Positions 36,784 to 47,639 of a stretch of DNA of 64,000 bases are shown piece by piece; within the stretch, counting starts at the first letter, position 1; each line of letters opens with the position of its first letter. The DNA comes from Paraspadella gotoi (Eukaryota > Chaetognatha), in NCBI GenBank assembly GCA_051294375.1, contig CM119264.1, positions 9,807,907 to 9,871,906 of the forward strand, written 5' to 3'. Position numbers and translations under genes: made by a program. The notes beneath the pieces are model-generated. The model had not been told where the DNA came from and ran no database searches. It saw only the letters and a list, made by a program, of their open reading frames with translations.

Positions 36784-37382
36784 GACCCGATTCCCCGATA
36801 ACTCTGACGACTAGTTCTCGCGGCGCCGGCCCTCTCGCGGACCCGCGCCGACTTCACGACGGCGCCGTGCCGGGAAGCGCGCCGTTTTTTCTTCCTGTGG
36901 AGCGCGTCTGTTTTCGAACCGACAATGGAACAGACAACGCCATCGTCTTCGACTTAGGCCGACGACGGCGTCTCGATCGAATCGCCGTTTTCGCGGCGTC
37001 GACGGCGCTGAAGAGAAAGTCGGCGCCTTTCATCGTGAAAGTGGGAGACGAGGATGACGTCGGCGTCGCTCAACCGTGTCGCCGGGAGACGCCGCCGCAG
37101 ACAGAGTCTTCAACGCCGCTGACGGCGACTACATCCGTCGCGTCCGAACTTCTGTTGTTCTCTTGTTTCTCCGAGGCAAAGTTCGTCTTCGTCCAAAGTC
37201 TCGCGACGACGAAATCGTCGCTCGATCTTTGCGAAGTCGTCGTTGAATCCGACTACTGCGCTGCAGCGTCTGACTGCGAGGATCCTCGGCGGCCGATTTG
37301 TTCGGCGGAGGCGGAGAGATGCGTAGGTGGGCATGTGAGGGGCTGGGCTTTTAGTGTGATTGGCTTTGCTGCTTTGCTTTAA
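36784..37382 (+). CDS. second fucolectin-like domain, Cys-rich tail and C-terminus (last exon)
   Basis: The acceptor CTTCCAG precedes 36784 and the phase fits the previous donor. The exon encodes a second F5/8C-like domain (SPITLTTSS, LHDGAVPG, CFRTDNG, AIVFDLG, VQSLATTKSSLDLCEVVVES) about 165 residues long. A short Cys-rich module follows (DYCAAASDCEDPRRPICSAE, then RCVGG), then a final hydrophobic stretch GWAFSVIGFAALL before the stop. That tail could be a GPI-attachment signal, which would make the protein membrane-anchored; this is inference. AATAAA at about 37391 supplies a poly(A) signal. Confidence 0.78.
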
Positions 37383-37388
37383 AAAAAT

Positions 37389-37396
37389 ACAATAAA
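37389..37396 (+). promoter_or_regulatory. poly(A) signal of EGF-LG-FTP gene
   Basis: ACAATAAACG lies a few bases after the stop codon at 37382. Its closeness implies a very short 3' UTR. Confidence 0.55.
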
Positions 37397-37399
37397 CGA

Positions 37400-39083
37400 A
37401 GGCATAAAATACGTTTCACGTGTTTTGGTGGTACTGTACTGTAGATGTAGTTCTTCTAATGTACGTAATAATATTGGTATTTGTTTTCTATCAGGTCTTT
37501 CTGTTTAACACAGGACGGGCCCTTGGACTAGAAGAGCTGCGGCGCAGCAGTGGTCGGCGGGCTGCGACACAACATATTGGAGCGGCATTTGCGGAGCGCG
37601 AGATAAAGCAAAGGAGGTAGATGAGAGAGATCGCAAAGTATCGCATCTCATCTATACTGACTGCAGATCGAGGCACGAGAGAAGAGAGATCTATGTAGGA
37701 GAGCGAGGCGACGGCGTATCGCAGACGTGGGGGCGCCAGCAAGATGTACGAGAAAAAGGACATCAGTACATCAGGTAATCTCAGAGGAGATGCACACTCC
37801 CGGTAGGGGCGCCATGTTGTAGCTCAAGTCACGGGTCGTGTGCATCCACGCTCAGTCCTGCAATCAAACATGAAAACCGTCACAGCAGTCACTCGAAGCG
37901 GCATCATCGCAAGGCAGTGGTCTCAGCAGCGGTCTCTCTCTTGGCAGCCTACCGTCTCAACTCTCCTTGCTTCTCGTGCCTCGTCAAGTCACCGGGGGTC
38001 TCGTAACAGGAGATCCGATCAGAGAGACGAGTCTCTGAACGAAATAAGCAAAAAGTAAAGTACTCGAATAGAGTCTCTCCAGTCTAATCGATCGACACGC
38101 TCATGAGTGGAGGTAGCCCGTCGCGTCACTTCCGTCAGGCAATGGATAAACGGCAATCTCGGAAAGAACAAAGAGAAGACAAACAAAACTCGTCGGCGAG
38201 GACGTAGACGTGAAAGATCGGAGACGAACAGAACAGGAAAGAGTCGGTACGCCAGAAGGTGAGACTGTCGGGGAGGAACAGAAAAGACAGAGAGAGCCAC
38301 ACAAGTCCAAGACGAAAAGTCGGGGGGAGATGCGAGTACGCGTGCAGACGTCAGATCTAGACGGACGATCGAGACTCACACAGCATCATCCTCGTTAATT
38401 TACGACTCTCGAGTCTCACTTCTCTCTCTCATCATCATCATCGATACCAATCTCCATGAAATAGTCTCCGGGGTCACTCATCTCACTGTACTCTCTCTGG
38501 GCACGAAAAGAGCCGCAAGAGCAGTTCGCACTCATATCACATTCTGGCACCTCTAGAGTGCGATACGGCGCACGCTCAAACAGCGTTTTATTGTCACGCA
38601 GAGTGACTACTCGACGTTCGCGACATTCACGAGCTATGCAAATTCGACGGTAATGTGCGCGAGTTCAGAAGCAAGAAGAGTACAGAGTAGAGAGAGTAGG
38701 ATATGCAGACAGAAGAGAGACGTAGACATGCTACGAAGAGAGAGTATGAGACGAGACGAGCAAAAGTATGAAAGACGAGTATAGAGTAGTAGTAGCCTTG
38801 CGGTCTCCCATTATATATCTCATATTCCTATAACATTATAAAGCACGCTCACTCAATACACGAATATTATGCGCGCAGCAACCTGAACGAGTAAATAAGC
38901 ACACACGCTACGCACACAATAGTGTCGCTTCCTCCTCGCAGCAAGTTTCGACCTCCTCGTAGTTCATTCATTTTTTACGACCTAAGGAGAACAAAGGAAG
39001 GAAGTCCACAATGACACTTCACAATTAGATTTTTTAGCTTGTAACGAAACAAAGTAACTCTGGTTAAAAATCTTTACCTTCAG
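37400..39083. other. intergenic DNA, unrecognised
   Basis: Bases 37620-38960 are unusually rich in GAGA, CTCTC and ATC words yet are not a simple repeat. No frame longer than about 90 codons has normal composition. The 5' exon(s) of the following gene should lie here or near here, but I cannot pick one out. Confidence 0.4.
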
Positions 39084-42000
39084 AGACGAATCTTGTTTGT
39101 TTCTCGACGGAGAGAAAATGAATCCGACAGATGACGACATCATCATTCACGTGATCGAGGGCGACACTTTCGCAGGTGGAAAAGTGGTGGTGGTTGTGGT
39201 TTGTGGGGGTAAAGGCGTCTGTGGCAGTAGTGGTTGCTTCCTTCGTTTTTAATTGAATTCAAGTTGATATTACATATTTGCAAATAAAGAATTCTTAAAT
39301 CGCCAACTTCTCTTTCCCTTCAATCCCAATATCACATTTCCAGAGTTCCCGTCTCCAATGGTGATCACGGAATGGCGCCGCATCTTTGACGAGCCCTCCG
39401 TCGTCTGGTCTCTTATGTTCAAATTTAAAATGAGAGGCGACGTTTCCGTCGGGGAGTACAAGACGCTCGTCTACAGGTAAACGGCAATATTTATATTTGG
39501 TAATATAATAGGAAATATATTTAAAATATGCCCTCCCACCAGTGGCGCCTCCTTCGACCGCGCGGACGGCACCAACCTCATCCTCCGACTCCGAACTCTC
39601 TTCGCCTCCAACGCGGCGTCGACGCCGACGTTGAAGCTTCACGTGGAGATGAAGACGGACGAATCGGCGCCCAACGCCCCGCCCTTTCGATCCTACGTCC
39701 CCTTGGCGGTCGTGAGTCAAAGGGGAACATTATCCAAACATAATAATCACATANNNNNNNNNNNNNNNNNNNNNNNNNAGAAGAGAGTCTGTTGAAAGCT
39801 TGCAGACCTGCTATGGTCATTATCTTGTAAGAGAGATGGAGGGCCTTAAACCACCAAAGCTTCCGAGAAGTCGAGGGGGCAGAGGAAGAAAAAAAAAGAT
39901 GTAAACCCCCCGCCCCCCCCCCCCCCCCCCCTAAATTTATTGAAAGGTGAGATGGAATAATTTTTATATTGGTTGTACCAATTTTCAGAATAAAAGTGTC
40001 AAAGCTCGCTTGTAAGTTTGATGCTATGCGTGAGGTAGCAGATAAGTAGATTCCACGAATCTAATACTTAAGGGAGTGGGGTCTTTTCATACAACTTGAA
40101 ACATTTTTGAATATATACTACTTCATATAATATGATAGGGAAGCTCAGGTACTCTGGGAGTGAATAAACGAGACCTGTGAGAGAGTCTTGGATTGAAAGC
40201 TTGGCAGGGACCTGGCCTATGGATCATTATCTCTGTAAGAAGTGATGGAGCTTAAAGACCACGCAAAGCCTGTTCCAAATCAGGGGCAAGATAGCGCTAA
40301 TTTTATTAAATGAGATGGACTAAATTTATTATATTTGGTTGTAACCAAGTTTCATAATGATAATTTGAATTGTTAGGCCAATTTCTTCAAGAATGATAAT
40401 AATAATAGATAATGAATAGTAGATAATTAATAATGAAGTAAAATAATATAATAATAATAATGAATAATAAATAATAATAAATAATAATTAATAATCTCTT
40501 TCGAAGCTTAAACCAAGCGTCTTTTATCTGTCGGCTAACTTAAGCCGCCCGACTTGAACCTAGGGAGGCGCGTCAGAATGCGGATGGCGTGTCACCGAGT
40601 CGGGTCGTGAGAATACGGAACGCCACCCGAGAATAAAATCGTTTACTACGGTGGGGGTCGTCGTCATCGTCGTCCTCGTCGGTCGATGCGGCGGATGCGT
40701 CGGATCGTCGGACCCCCCCGCACCCCCCCCCCCCCCCCCGCACCGCTCGGCGTACGTCGGCGTCGTCAATCGGTGCCGTGGGTCAGGGTCGAGGGTAGAA
40801 AGAAGAAGGTAGTGTTTGAATGGAAGGAAAGAATCGAAAATAGAAGGTAAGGGACAGGGAAGGAAGTGTTCGAATGATTCAAGAGTTCAAGTTCAATTTT
40901 GAGATAGATATAGGAGTACGACTAATTGAATTGAAATAAGGATTAGATAATTAGATTAAAGAGAAGAGAATCAGTAGAGAACTCTCCTTGTCAGGAGAGG
41001 GTTTATTTAAATTAATTTAAGCAAAACTAAATCTAATCCTAATCTAATTCAAAACGTAAAGTTTCGTAAACAACATGTCACGTATGTTAAGGCGACGAAA
41101 CGTACTTTTAAATAATAACCAAAAAAGATAATAAGGTACTAAACCTGCTTCCTCAGATTTTCTTCAGAAGTAAGCCTTGTAAGGATATAAAATTGTTATA
41201 GTTCCTGAAACCAAAAAAAAAAATGGTTAAAAAAATCTAGTAGGAAGAAGAAAAAGAAAGGAAAGGCGTTTTGTCGTGGAGAAAGGAAGATGAGGAAAGG
41301 CGGGTTTCGGCGAAAGCCGGAAAATGTCGTCGTCGTCGGATCTGCGTGCGAAAGGAAGAATGCTTATTTTACGATCGTGGGGCGTGGGGGAAATGCTCAC
41401 GTGGGAGGTTCAAAACGTTGGAAGAGATGGAGGGGTTGGGTGAGAGTTAAACTGCGAATGGGATTGTGAGAAAAGGAAGGGGCTAGTGTGAGAGATAGAG
41501 AGGTGTAAAATGGACAGTAGCGCGGAGCATAAATACAAAGATATGAATATAATGACGCTCTTGTGATCCGAGCTTAATTTTTTGTATTTGATATAATACT
41601 ATGCCGCCAAGATAAAAAAAATGAAAATTCCGTTGTATTCGCTCAATTTTCCCTTGTTCTCTATCGATTTTAAAAAAAGCAATTTGAATAGCAAAAAAAT
41701 TGATAAAAATAGCAAAATTTGATTGATCAAAGAAAGCTGGTATAAAATGCACTTTTAAAAAGTGACAATAATAGTTAAAAAAACAAAAGAATTTAAACCC
41801 GTTTTCATCGCATAAGATAATTAAAAAAAATCTGTTTTATGAGTAAATATTGGAGTGATTCTAAAAGATAAGTAAATTTCCGCATAAAAAATTGTGAAAA
41901 AAATTAAGAAAAATAGAAAATAATGTACGCAAGGCCACGATAACGCAGTCAATATCCTTTTTAAAAGCTATAAAAGCTTTTAGTAGCTAGCATTAAACTT

Positions 42001-42195
42001 ATATACAGCTTTATATATAAAGCCTTAACCAAAAAAGTTAGATATTAGATTGAACTTACCAATAAGCCTTACCCATTACCACTGCTCCCTCCCTTTCCGT
42101 AGATCGCTTTTTTTAATCAAATAATAGAAAAAAAATTCGCATTGAAAATATCGTTTTAAATAAAGAACTACTCTGATTCTTTTTTTTTGTTTTTT

Positions 42196-42274
<79 letters not shown>

Positions 42275-45200
42275 CTGTTAAAAAGTATTAGTACAATTAA
42301 TAATAAAACAATAATAATAATAATAATTATGAATAATAAATTAATAATAAATGAAACTATAACAATTAGAAATAGGCAAAATTAATTTTAGATCAGAAGA
42401 GTGTTTTATCACTATTTTTCATAAACCTTGTACAAATTTTTGTTTAGACATTTTGTTGGCTCATTTTAGTCTGTATAAAGCAAGGCTGGTTAATTTCTTA
42501 CAAGATAAATAGAATATAATCCTAAATTGCTATTGACGCATGGTGGCGGCGTGGGTGGGCATAGGCTATAGGGAGAAAAAGAGCTCGACGTCAAGACGGG
42601 GCCGTGGATGTCGATAATCGCGCATCTGACTTTGGCCGCAGTGTGTTCTCGAGGAGAAAGGAAAGCTCTGATTCCAACTCACTCTCACTCTCACGCTTGC
42701 AGGGATCCGGGCGGTTTGCAGAGTCGCTTCGTCAAGAAAAATGGTTTTTGCAAAAGTCTCGGTGACTTTAATGCTCCGCTGAGTGTAAAAGACGAGAATT
42801 TCCCGTAAGGTCTCAACGATTTTATTCTCGGTGACAGAACGTGGCAAATACAGTGACAATAACGTGACAAAAATAAGTTGCGAAAACCCGTAAAGAATAA
42901 CTGTTTTCGGACGGAGGCAAGCGACTTTCGCAGAAAAGAGGTGGTTTCTTAAAACGACTAAAAAGTTCTGTCATAAAAATTAAATAGAAAATAACAACGT
43001 TTAAAGAATGACGCAACGTTAATAAATCGGGCGCGAGATTGAGAGAGAGAAAAAATGACCGTAAAAAAATGATAGCGAAAAACGAGGCGAATTTCATCTT
43101 CAAGTCTCTCTCATCTTTGCTCAACTTTAAACTTGCCAACTTTTTGGAATTCAAACGACAAATATGCACTGATGAAGGAACAAAATGACGTGCCCGAAAC
43201 ATGTTCGTGCAAATAATAAAAAAATTGTGTGTGGAAAATCCAAATTTTTGTTTTATGTTGAAATGTATCTCGATTATAAAATATTTTAATGGATCAAAAC
43301 ATTAAGTAAACTACGATGGATAATCCGGACAGAAACGATTTGTGAAGCCCACTGGTGCGGTGCTTGTTGGAATAAGTTCGAGCCCCATCCCTGTGAGCAA
43401 GCGAATGCTTAGGGCCTTGAGCGCCCAAAAGGCCAGGGCTAGATGGAAAGATGGGAGAGTTGGAGATCTTTAAGCCAAAACAACTCTGATCTGTGGAAAT
43501 ACCAGTTTCATTTTACGTAATTTTAGATTGGTGTTAAAGAGTGTTTTGTTTTCACTGCTTAGTTGTTTTTTAAATTACAGTTTATACAATTTTCAAAGAT
43601 AATAAGAAAGATGTTTTTAACATTTACTAGACCATAAATTTTGATTAGAATTTTAAATAAACCTCTGCTGACTCTGTTCTTTAAATCTCCATACTCAATA
43701 AAGATGGATAAAGAAAAAAAGAATTCAACTTTACTAATAGGCAAAAATAGTGTGAGTCGCCACCGTGGGTGAAATGCTTGATTGCCTTTATATCATAATC
43801 AAAACATTTTAATAATTTTATTTTTCTTTTTTGTTTATATTATAAAAATTGTTTTTAAATACCATTTGAATTAAATAAATCAGATCCCATAAATTTATTT
43901 AGTTTCTAATCGCCTTATTTTTTATTATTTCGCTTTATTTTTGTGGTTCATAAATAATGAAAAAAACTTTATATATTTAATTAGATTAAAAGTAATTTTT
44001 TACAAATGGAACAACAGTTATATTATCTCCTTATTTGATTATTTAATATAATATATGTTGTATTACAAACTATCTGATTACATCATGCTTTTCCTATTAT
44101 TTTGAATTTTTTGTATTTATTCTCAAAAAAAATAATCAATTTTTTAATAATATTATGCTAAAAACATTAATTATAAATATCATTACAGTTTCATTATATT
44201 CTAGTTATAGTTGAAAAAGACGTTTTAAATACTTGTATTTAAGCTATATTTTATAAAAATTAATTATTACTACCACTTTTATTATAATTTTTTAAATTGA
44301 TATTTTTTCCAGATTTTTTTGCAATCTTGATCGCATTATAAAATGCGATAGAACCGGGAAAATGTGGCCAAAAACGCCGGAATTTTTAATTTGTTGATCT
44401 CTAAGGATAGTTTTAAGCATGTGTTTTCAAAAAATTAGGAGGGCACATAGACTGTCTTGCTTAATTATTTCTTGTATTTATACTACCGGAACGCACATGG
44501 AGCAGTCAATTGGAATTTAAGTGAAGTTAAAGATATATAGTAGAGAAGCGGTTTCAAACTCAAGCGAAATAAAGCGAAAAAAAATGGTATAAACTGATAC
44601 ATGCAATGTTTTTGGCTGAATTTATGGGGAAAAAATGAAGAAAAGAAAATTACAGACAAAGAATGATATTAAGAAAAAAAGAAAAAATAAAGAAAAAATG
44701 GGAGAGAGAAAAAATAAAGGTATAGATAGTAATTTCTGCAATCACTATATGTTTTTTCCTTTTTTTTTTTTAATCGCAAATAACCATGATTCCATTCAAT
44801 TTCCTAGCAGCTCGACCTCGATCAAACCCTTTTTTCCGACCGGGTCCGTAGTCGTACCGTCGTCGTAAGTCGCTGTCGTCGTCGTCGTCGTCGAGTCGTC
44901 AGTCCGTGAGAGTTGACGGCCAAGGAAAAAAAAATGTTCCGACCCAATAATCTCAAATTCTCCTCGATCGTTTTTAATCGCCTTCCTTTCCTCTCTCGCC
45001 TGTCTTTTTTTTTGTTTTTTTCTTTCTTTCTTATTCTTTCATTCTTTTAATTATCTTCCTTCCTTCTTCTTTTTGTTCTGTTTTTATATTTTCTTTCTTT
45101 GCTTATTCTTTCTTTCTTTCTTTCTTAAGTCTTTCTTTACTTTATCGTTATCTTAACTATCTTTCGTTTCTTATTCTTGTCTTTCTTCTCATCTTAATGG

Positions 45201-45496
45201 TTCTTTCCCTATTGTACTTACTATACCTATAATTAATCATTTTCACACTTACCTTTTTTTTATTCAATTTCATCTCCCACCTCACCTTCTGCTCCCTACT
45301 TCTCCTCATTAATAATAATAATAATAATTTCTTTCGTAGCTTAACCAACTTCTTTTATCTGTCCGGCTAACTTACCCCGACTTACCTCAGGGCGGCGCGT
45401 CAACGGATGGCGTTCACCGAGTCGTCGTGGAATACGACGCCACCGAGAATAAAATCGTTTACTACGTGGGGTCGTCGTCATCGTCGTCCTCGTCGT

Positions 45497-45563
<67 letters not shown>

Positions 45564-46553
45564 ATCGGTGCCGTGGGTCAGGGTCGAGGGTAAAGAGAAG
45601 GTAAGTGTTATGGAGAAAAGATCGAAAATAGAAGGTAAGTGACAGGGAGGAAAGTTTCGAATGATTCAAGAGTCAATTCAATTTTGAGATAATATTAGGC
45701 GACGACTAATTATTAATAAATAAATAATTAATAAAGAGAGAAATCATAGAACTCTCCTTTTTCAGAGAGTTTAATTTAATTAATTTAACAAAATCTAATC
45801 TAATCTAATCTAATTCAAACTAAATTTCGTAACAACGTTCACTAATGTAAGCGACGAAAACGTACTTTTAAATATAACCAAAAAAAAATAATAAATAACT
45901 AACGCTCTTCCTCAGTATTTCTTCAAAGTAAGCCTTTGTAGGATTAAAATGTTATATTCCTAACCAAAAAAAAAAAATGGTTAAAAAAATCTAGAGAAAA
46001 GAAAAAGAAAGAAAGCGTTTGTCTGAGAGCAGATGAGAAAGGCGGGTTCGGCGAAAGCGGAATGTCGTCGTCGTCGATCTGCGTGCGAAGGAAGATGCTT
46101 ATTTACGATCGTGGGGCGTGGGGGAAATGCCTCAAGTGGGAGGTTCACGTGAAGAGATGGAGGGGTTGGTGAGAGTTAAACTGGAGGGATTTGAGAAAAA
46201 GGGGCTGTGTGAGAGATAGAGTGTAAATGGACAGTCAATTGAATTTAAGTGAAGTTAAAGATTAAGTAGAGAAGCGGTTTCAAAACTCAAGCGAAATAAA
46301 GCGAAAAATGGTATAACTGATACATGCATGTTTTGGCTGAATTATGGGGAAAAATGAGAAAAAAATTACAGACAAAGAATGTAAGAAAAAAAGAATAAAA
46401 ATGGGAGAAAAAAATAAGTATAAGTAATTTCTGCCATCACTTATGTTTTTTCCTTTTTTTTTTATCGAATAACCATGATTCCATTCAATTTCCTAGCGCC
46501 GCCCTCGATCACCCTTTTTCGACCGGGTCGTCGTCGTCGTCGTCGTCGTCGCT

Positions 46554-46585
<32 letters not shown>

Positions 46586-46737
46586 TGACGCCAGGAAAAA
46601 AAATGTTCCGACCCATAAATCTCAAATTCTCCTCTCGTTTTTATCCTTCCTTTCCTCTCTCGCCTGTCTTTTTTTTGTTTTTTCTTTCTTTCTTTCTTTC
46701 ATTCTTTATTTCTTCCTTCTTTCTTTTTTTCTTTTTT

Positions 46738-46793
<56 letters not shown>

Positions 46794-47510
46794 TCCTTCT
46801 CTCTTATTCTTTCCTATTTCTCTCCTATAATTATCATTTTCACACTTCCTTTTTTTTATTCATTTCATCTCCCACCTCCCTTCTGCTCCCTCCTCCTCCT
46901 CATCCCTTCTCCTCCTCTTCCCTCCTCCTTCTCATTCCGCTTCTCCTCTTTTTCTCTCATTTTTCTTTCCGCGGATTTCCCAACTTTATTTTTTTTCCTG
47001 TCGCGAAACTTGTTCTTTTGTTCGTTCATTCGTTCGTTCATTCGTTCGTTCATTCGTTCGTTCATTCGTTTTCCGTCAAATCGTTCCTTTTCACACTTTC
47101 ACGCTTTTTTCTTACCTTTCCGCTTTCCCCGTCTTAACCATTTCTCATCCAAACCAAACGTTTCTTTTTTTTTCTCTCTCTCTCTCTTTCTCTTCTTTTC
47201 TTCTTTCTTTCTTTTTCTCTTTTTCTTTTTCTTTCTTTATATCTTTTCTTTCTTTCTTTCTTCTCTTTCTTTTCTTTTCTTCTTTCTTTCTTTCTTTCTT
47301 TCCTTTCTTTCTTTCTTTCTTTCTATTTCTTCTCTTCTTCCCTCTTTCCCCCCACCCTCCCCCCCTTTGCTCTCACAGATTTCTGGGTTATTTGTGAACC
47401 CGAACGAGTACAAATTGTTTTTCGGGGTGGAGTCTGGTCACCTGGTGGCAAAGTTCGCCGTCGCTAAACGTCGCCTGAGCGAAAAAGAAAAAAACCTTTT
47501 CTTCGCCTGA
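39084..47510 (+). CDS. unrecognised, probably extracellular beta-rich protein, five visible exons
   Basis: Exons are 39084-39175, 39344-39476, 39543-39711, 45391-45600 and 47379-47510. All have AG/GT borders and fitting phases (1, 2, 0, 0), so the choice is well constrained; about 245 codons. It starts mid-gene with DESCLFLDGEKMNPTDDD; an upstream exon is missing. Parts resemble a concanavalin-like sandwich: VVWSLMFKFKMRGDVSVGEY, LKLHVEMKTDES, GVHRVVVEYDATENKIVYYV, KLFFGVESG. Between strands in exon 4 sits a Ser-rich run with seven Ser-Ser-Ala units, encoded by a TCG repeat and likely length-variable. It ends RLSEKEKNLFFA, stop at 47510; AATAAA follows at 47632. A scaffold gap lies in intron 3, which also carries a noisy second copy of exon 4 at 40561-40810. 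I cannot assign a family. Confidence 0.62.
39754..39778. other. assembly gap (25 N)
   Basis: A run of 25 N in intron 3 of the 39-47 kb gene. Confidence 0.99.
39779..40495. repeat. two noisy tandem units of about 400 bp
   Basis: Bases 39780-39870 and 40180-40300 share GAGAGTCT, GAAAGCTTG, ATCATTATCT-like and GATGG words in order. Bases 39945-39995 and 40305-40375 do likewise (GAGATGGA, TTGGTTGTA). Differences are mainly one- or two-base insertions. A C19 run lies at 39913-39931 and AAT trinucleotide repeats at 40395-40495. Confidence 0.5.
40496..41517 (+). repeat. tandem-duplicate unit, first half (matches 45330-46233)
   Basis: Collinear with 45330-46233 in the same orientation but about 12 per cent longer through scattered single-base insertions. 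It includes a copy of exon 4 of the surrounding gene (40561-40810) whose frame is destroyed by those insertions, and whose TCG repeat is replaced by a C tract at 40723-40739. It continues, after the insertion at 41518-44501, at 44502-45310. Confidence 0.8.
42198..42274. repeat. T77 homopolymer
   Basis: Seventy-seven uninterrupted T, far longer than any other homopolymer here. It is either a retroposon poly(A) tail seen in reverse or a basecalling artefact. Confidence 0.95.
43165..43215 (+). ncRNA. hammerhead-ribozyme-like motif
   Basis: CTGATGA at 43169-43175 and CGAAAC at 43195-43200 are the two conserved core boxes of a type I hammerhead. AGG and CCC flank a possible short stem II, ACATGT follows as a minimal stem III, and GCAC/GTGC bracket the whole. 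Stem pairing is weak, so self-cleavage is not assured. Confidence 0.4.
43343..43445 (+). mobile_element. tRNA-derived SINE-like sequence
   Basis: Box-A-like CCCACTGGTGCGGTGC is followed by a good box-B-like AGTTCGAGCCCC at the usual spacing, and then a GC-rich body. The segment lies inside the 3 kb insertion. It is not a functional tRNA as far as I can fold it. Confidence 0.42.
44502..45310 (+). repeat. tandem-duplicate unit, second half (matches 46234-46890)
   Basis: Resumes the similarity interrupted by the 3 kb insertion (AATTTAAGTGAAGTTAAAGA, then AGAAGCGGTTTCAAA). It is again longer than the sister copy through scattered insertions, ending in an AAT repeat at 45308-45328. Confidence 0.78.
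45330..46890 (+). repeat. tandem-duplicate unit, cleaner copy
   Basis: Contains the intact exon 4 (45391-45600). It lacks the insertion and most single-base noise seen in the 40.5-45.3 kb copy. Confidence 0.78.
45469..45566 (+). repeat. coding TCG trinucleotide tract
   Basis: TCG and GCGTCGTCG units inside exon 4 of the 39-47 kb gene, translated as Ser and Ser-Ser-Ala repeats. A second, non-coding TCG tract lies at 46526-46586. Confidence 0.9.
46681..47378. repeat. composite pyrimidine tract (CTTT, CATTCGTT, CT) in intron 4
   Basis: Successive CTTT arrays (46681-46800, 47200-47335), a GTTCGTTCATTC octamer array (47018-47085) and C/T-rich DNA run almost to the acceptor at 47378, making a polypyrimidine tract of several hundred bases before the last exon. 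Frames through it are not genes. Confidence 0.85.
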
Positions 47511-47631
47511 AAAAAAAAGTTATTTTTTTCTCGGGTTTTTTTTTTGCTTTGCAATTTTTTCGAGTTATTTTTGCTTTATATTCCGTTCAATTTTCTTTCG
47601 TTATAAATATATATCAGCGACTGGAATGAAA

Positions 47632-47637
47632 AATAAA
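47632..47637 (+). promoter_or_regulatory. poly(A) signal
   Basis: AATAAA about 120 bp after the stop of the 39-47 kb gene. Confidence 0.55.
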
Positions 47638-47639
47638 AC

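Larger units (their letters stand above)
41518..44501. mobile_element. 3.0 kb insertion splitting the duplicate unit
   Basis: In the sister copy GGACAG at about 46235 runs directly into TCAATTG. Here the same site is split, with CAGT on both sides (41516 and about 44502), suggesting a 4 bp target duplication. The termini show imperfect inverted similarity (GCATAAATACAAAGA at the left; reverse complement of the right end reads AGTATAAATACAAGAA). The interior holds a T77 run, a hammerhead-like motif (43165-43215) and a tRNA-like SINE head (43343-43440), so it may be composite. No transposase or reverse transcriptase is recognised. The 42560-42810 frames are too short to classify. Confidence 0.5.

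Noticed and set aside
42566-42859. Frames inside the 3 kb insertion as a transposase or reverse transcriptase
   Set aside because: Too short, and no catalytic motif is visible on either strand.
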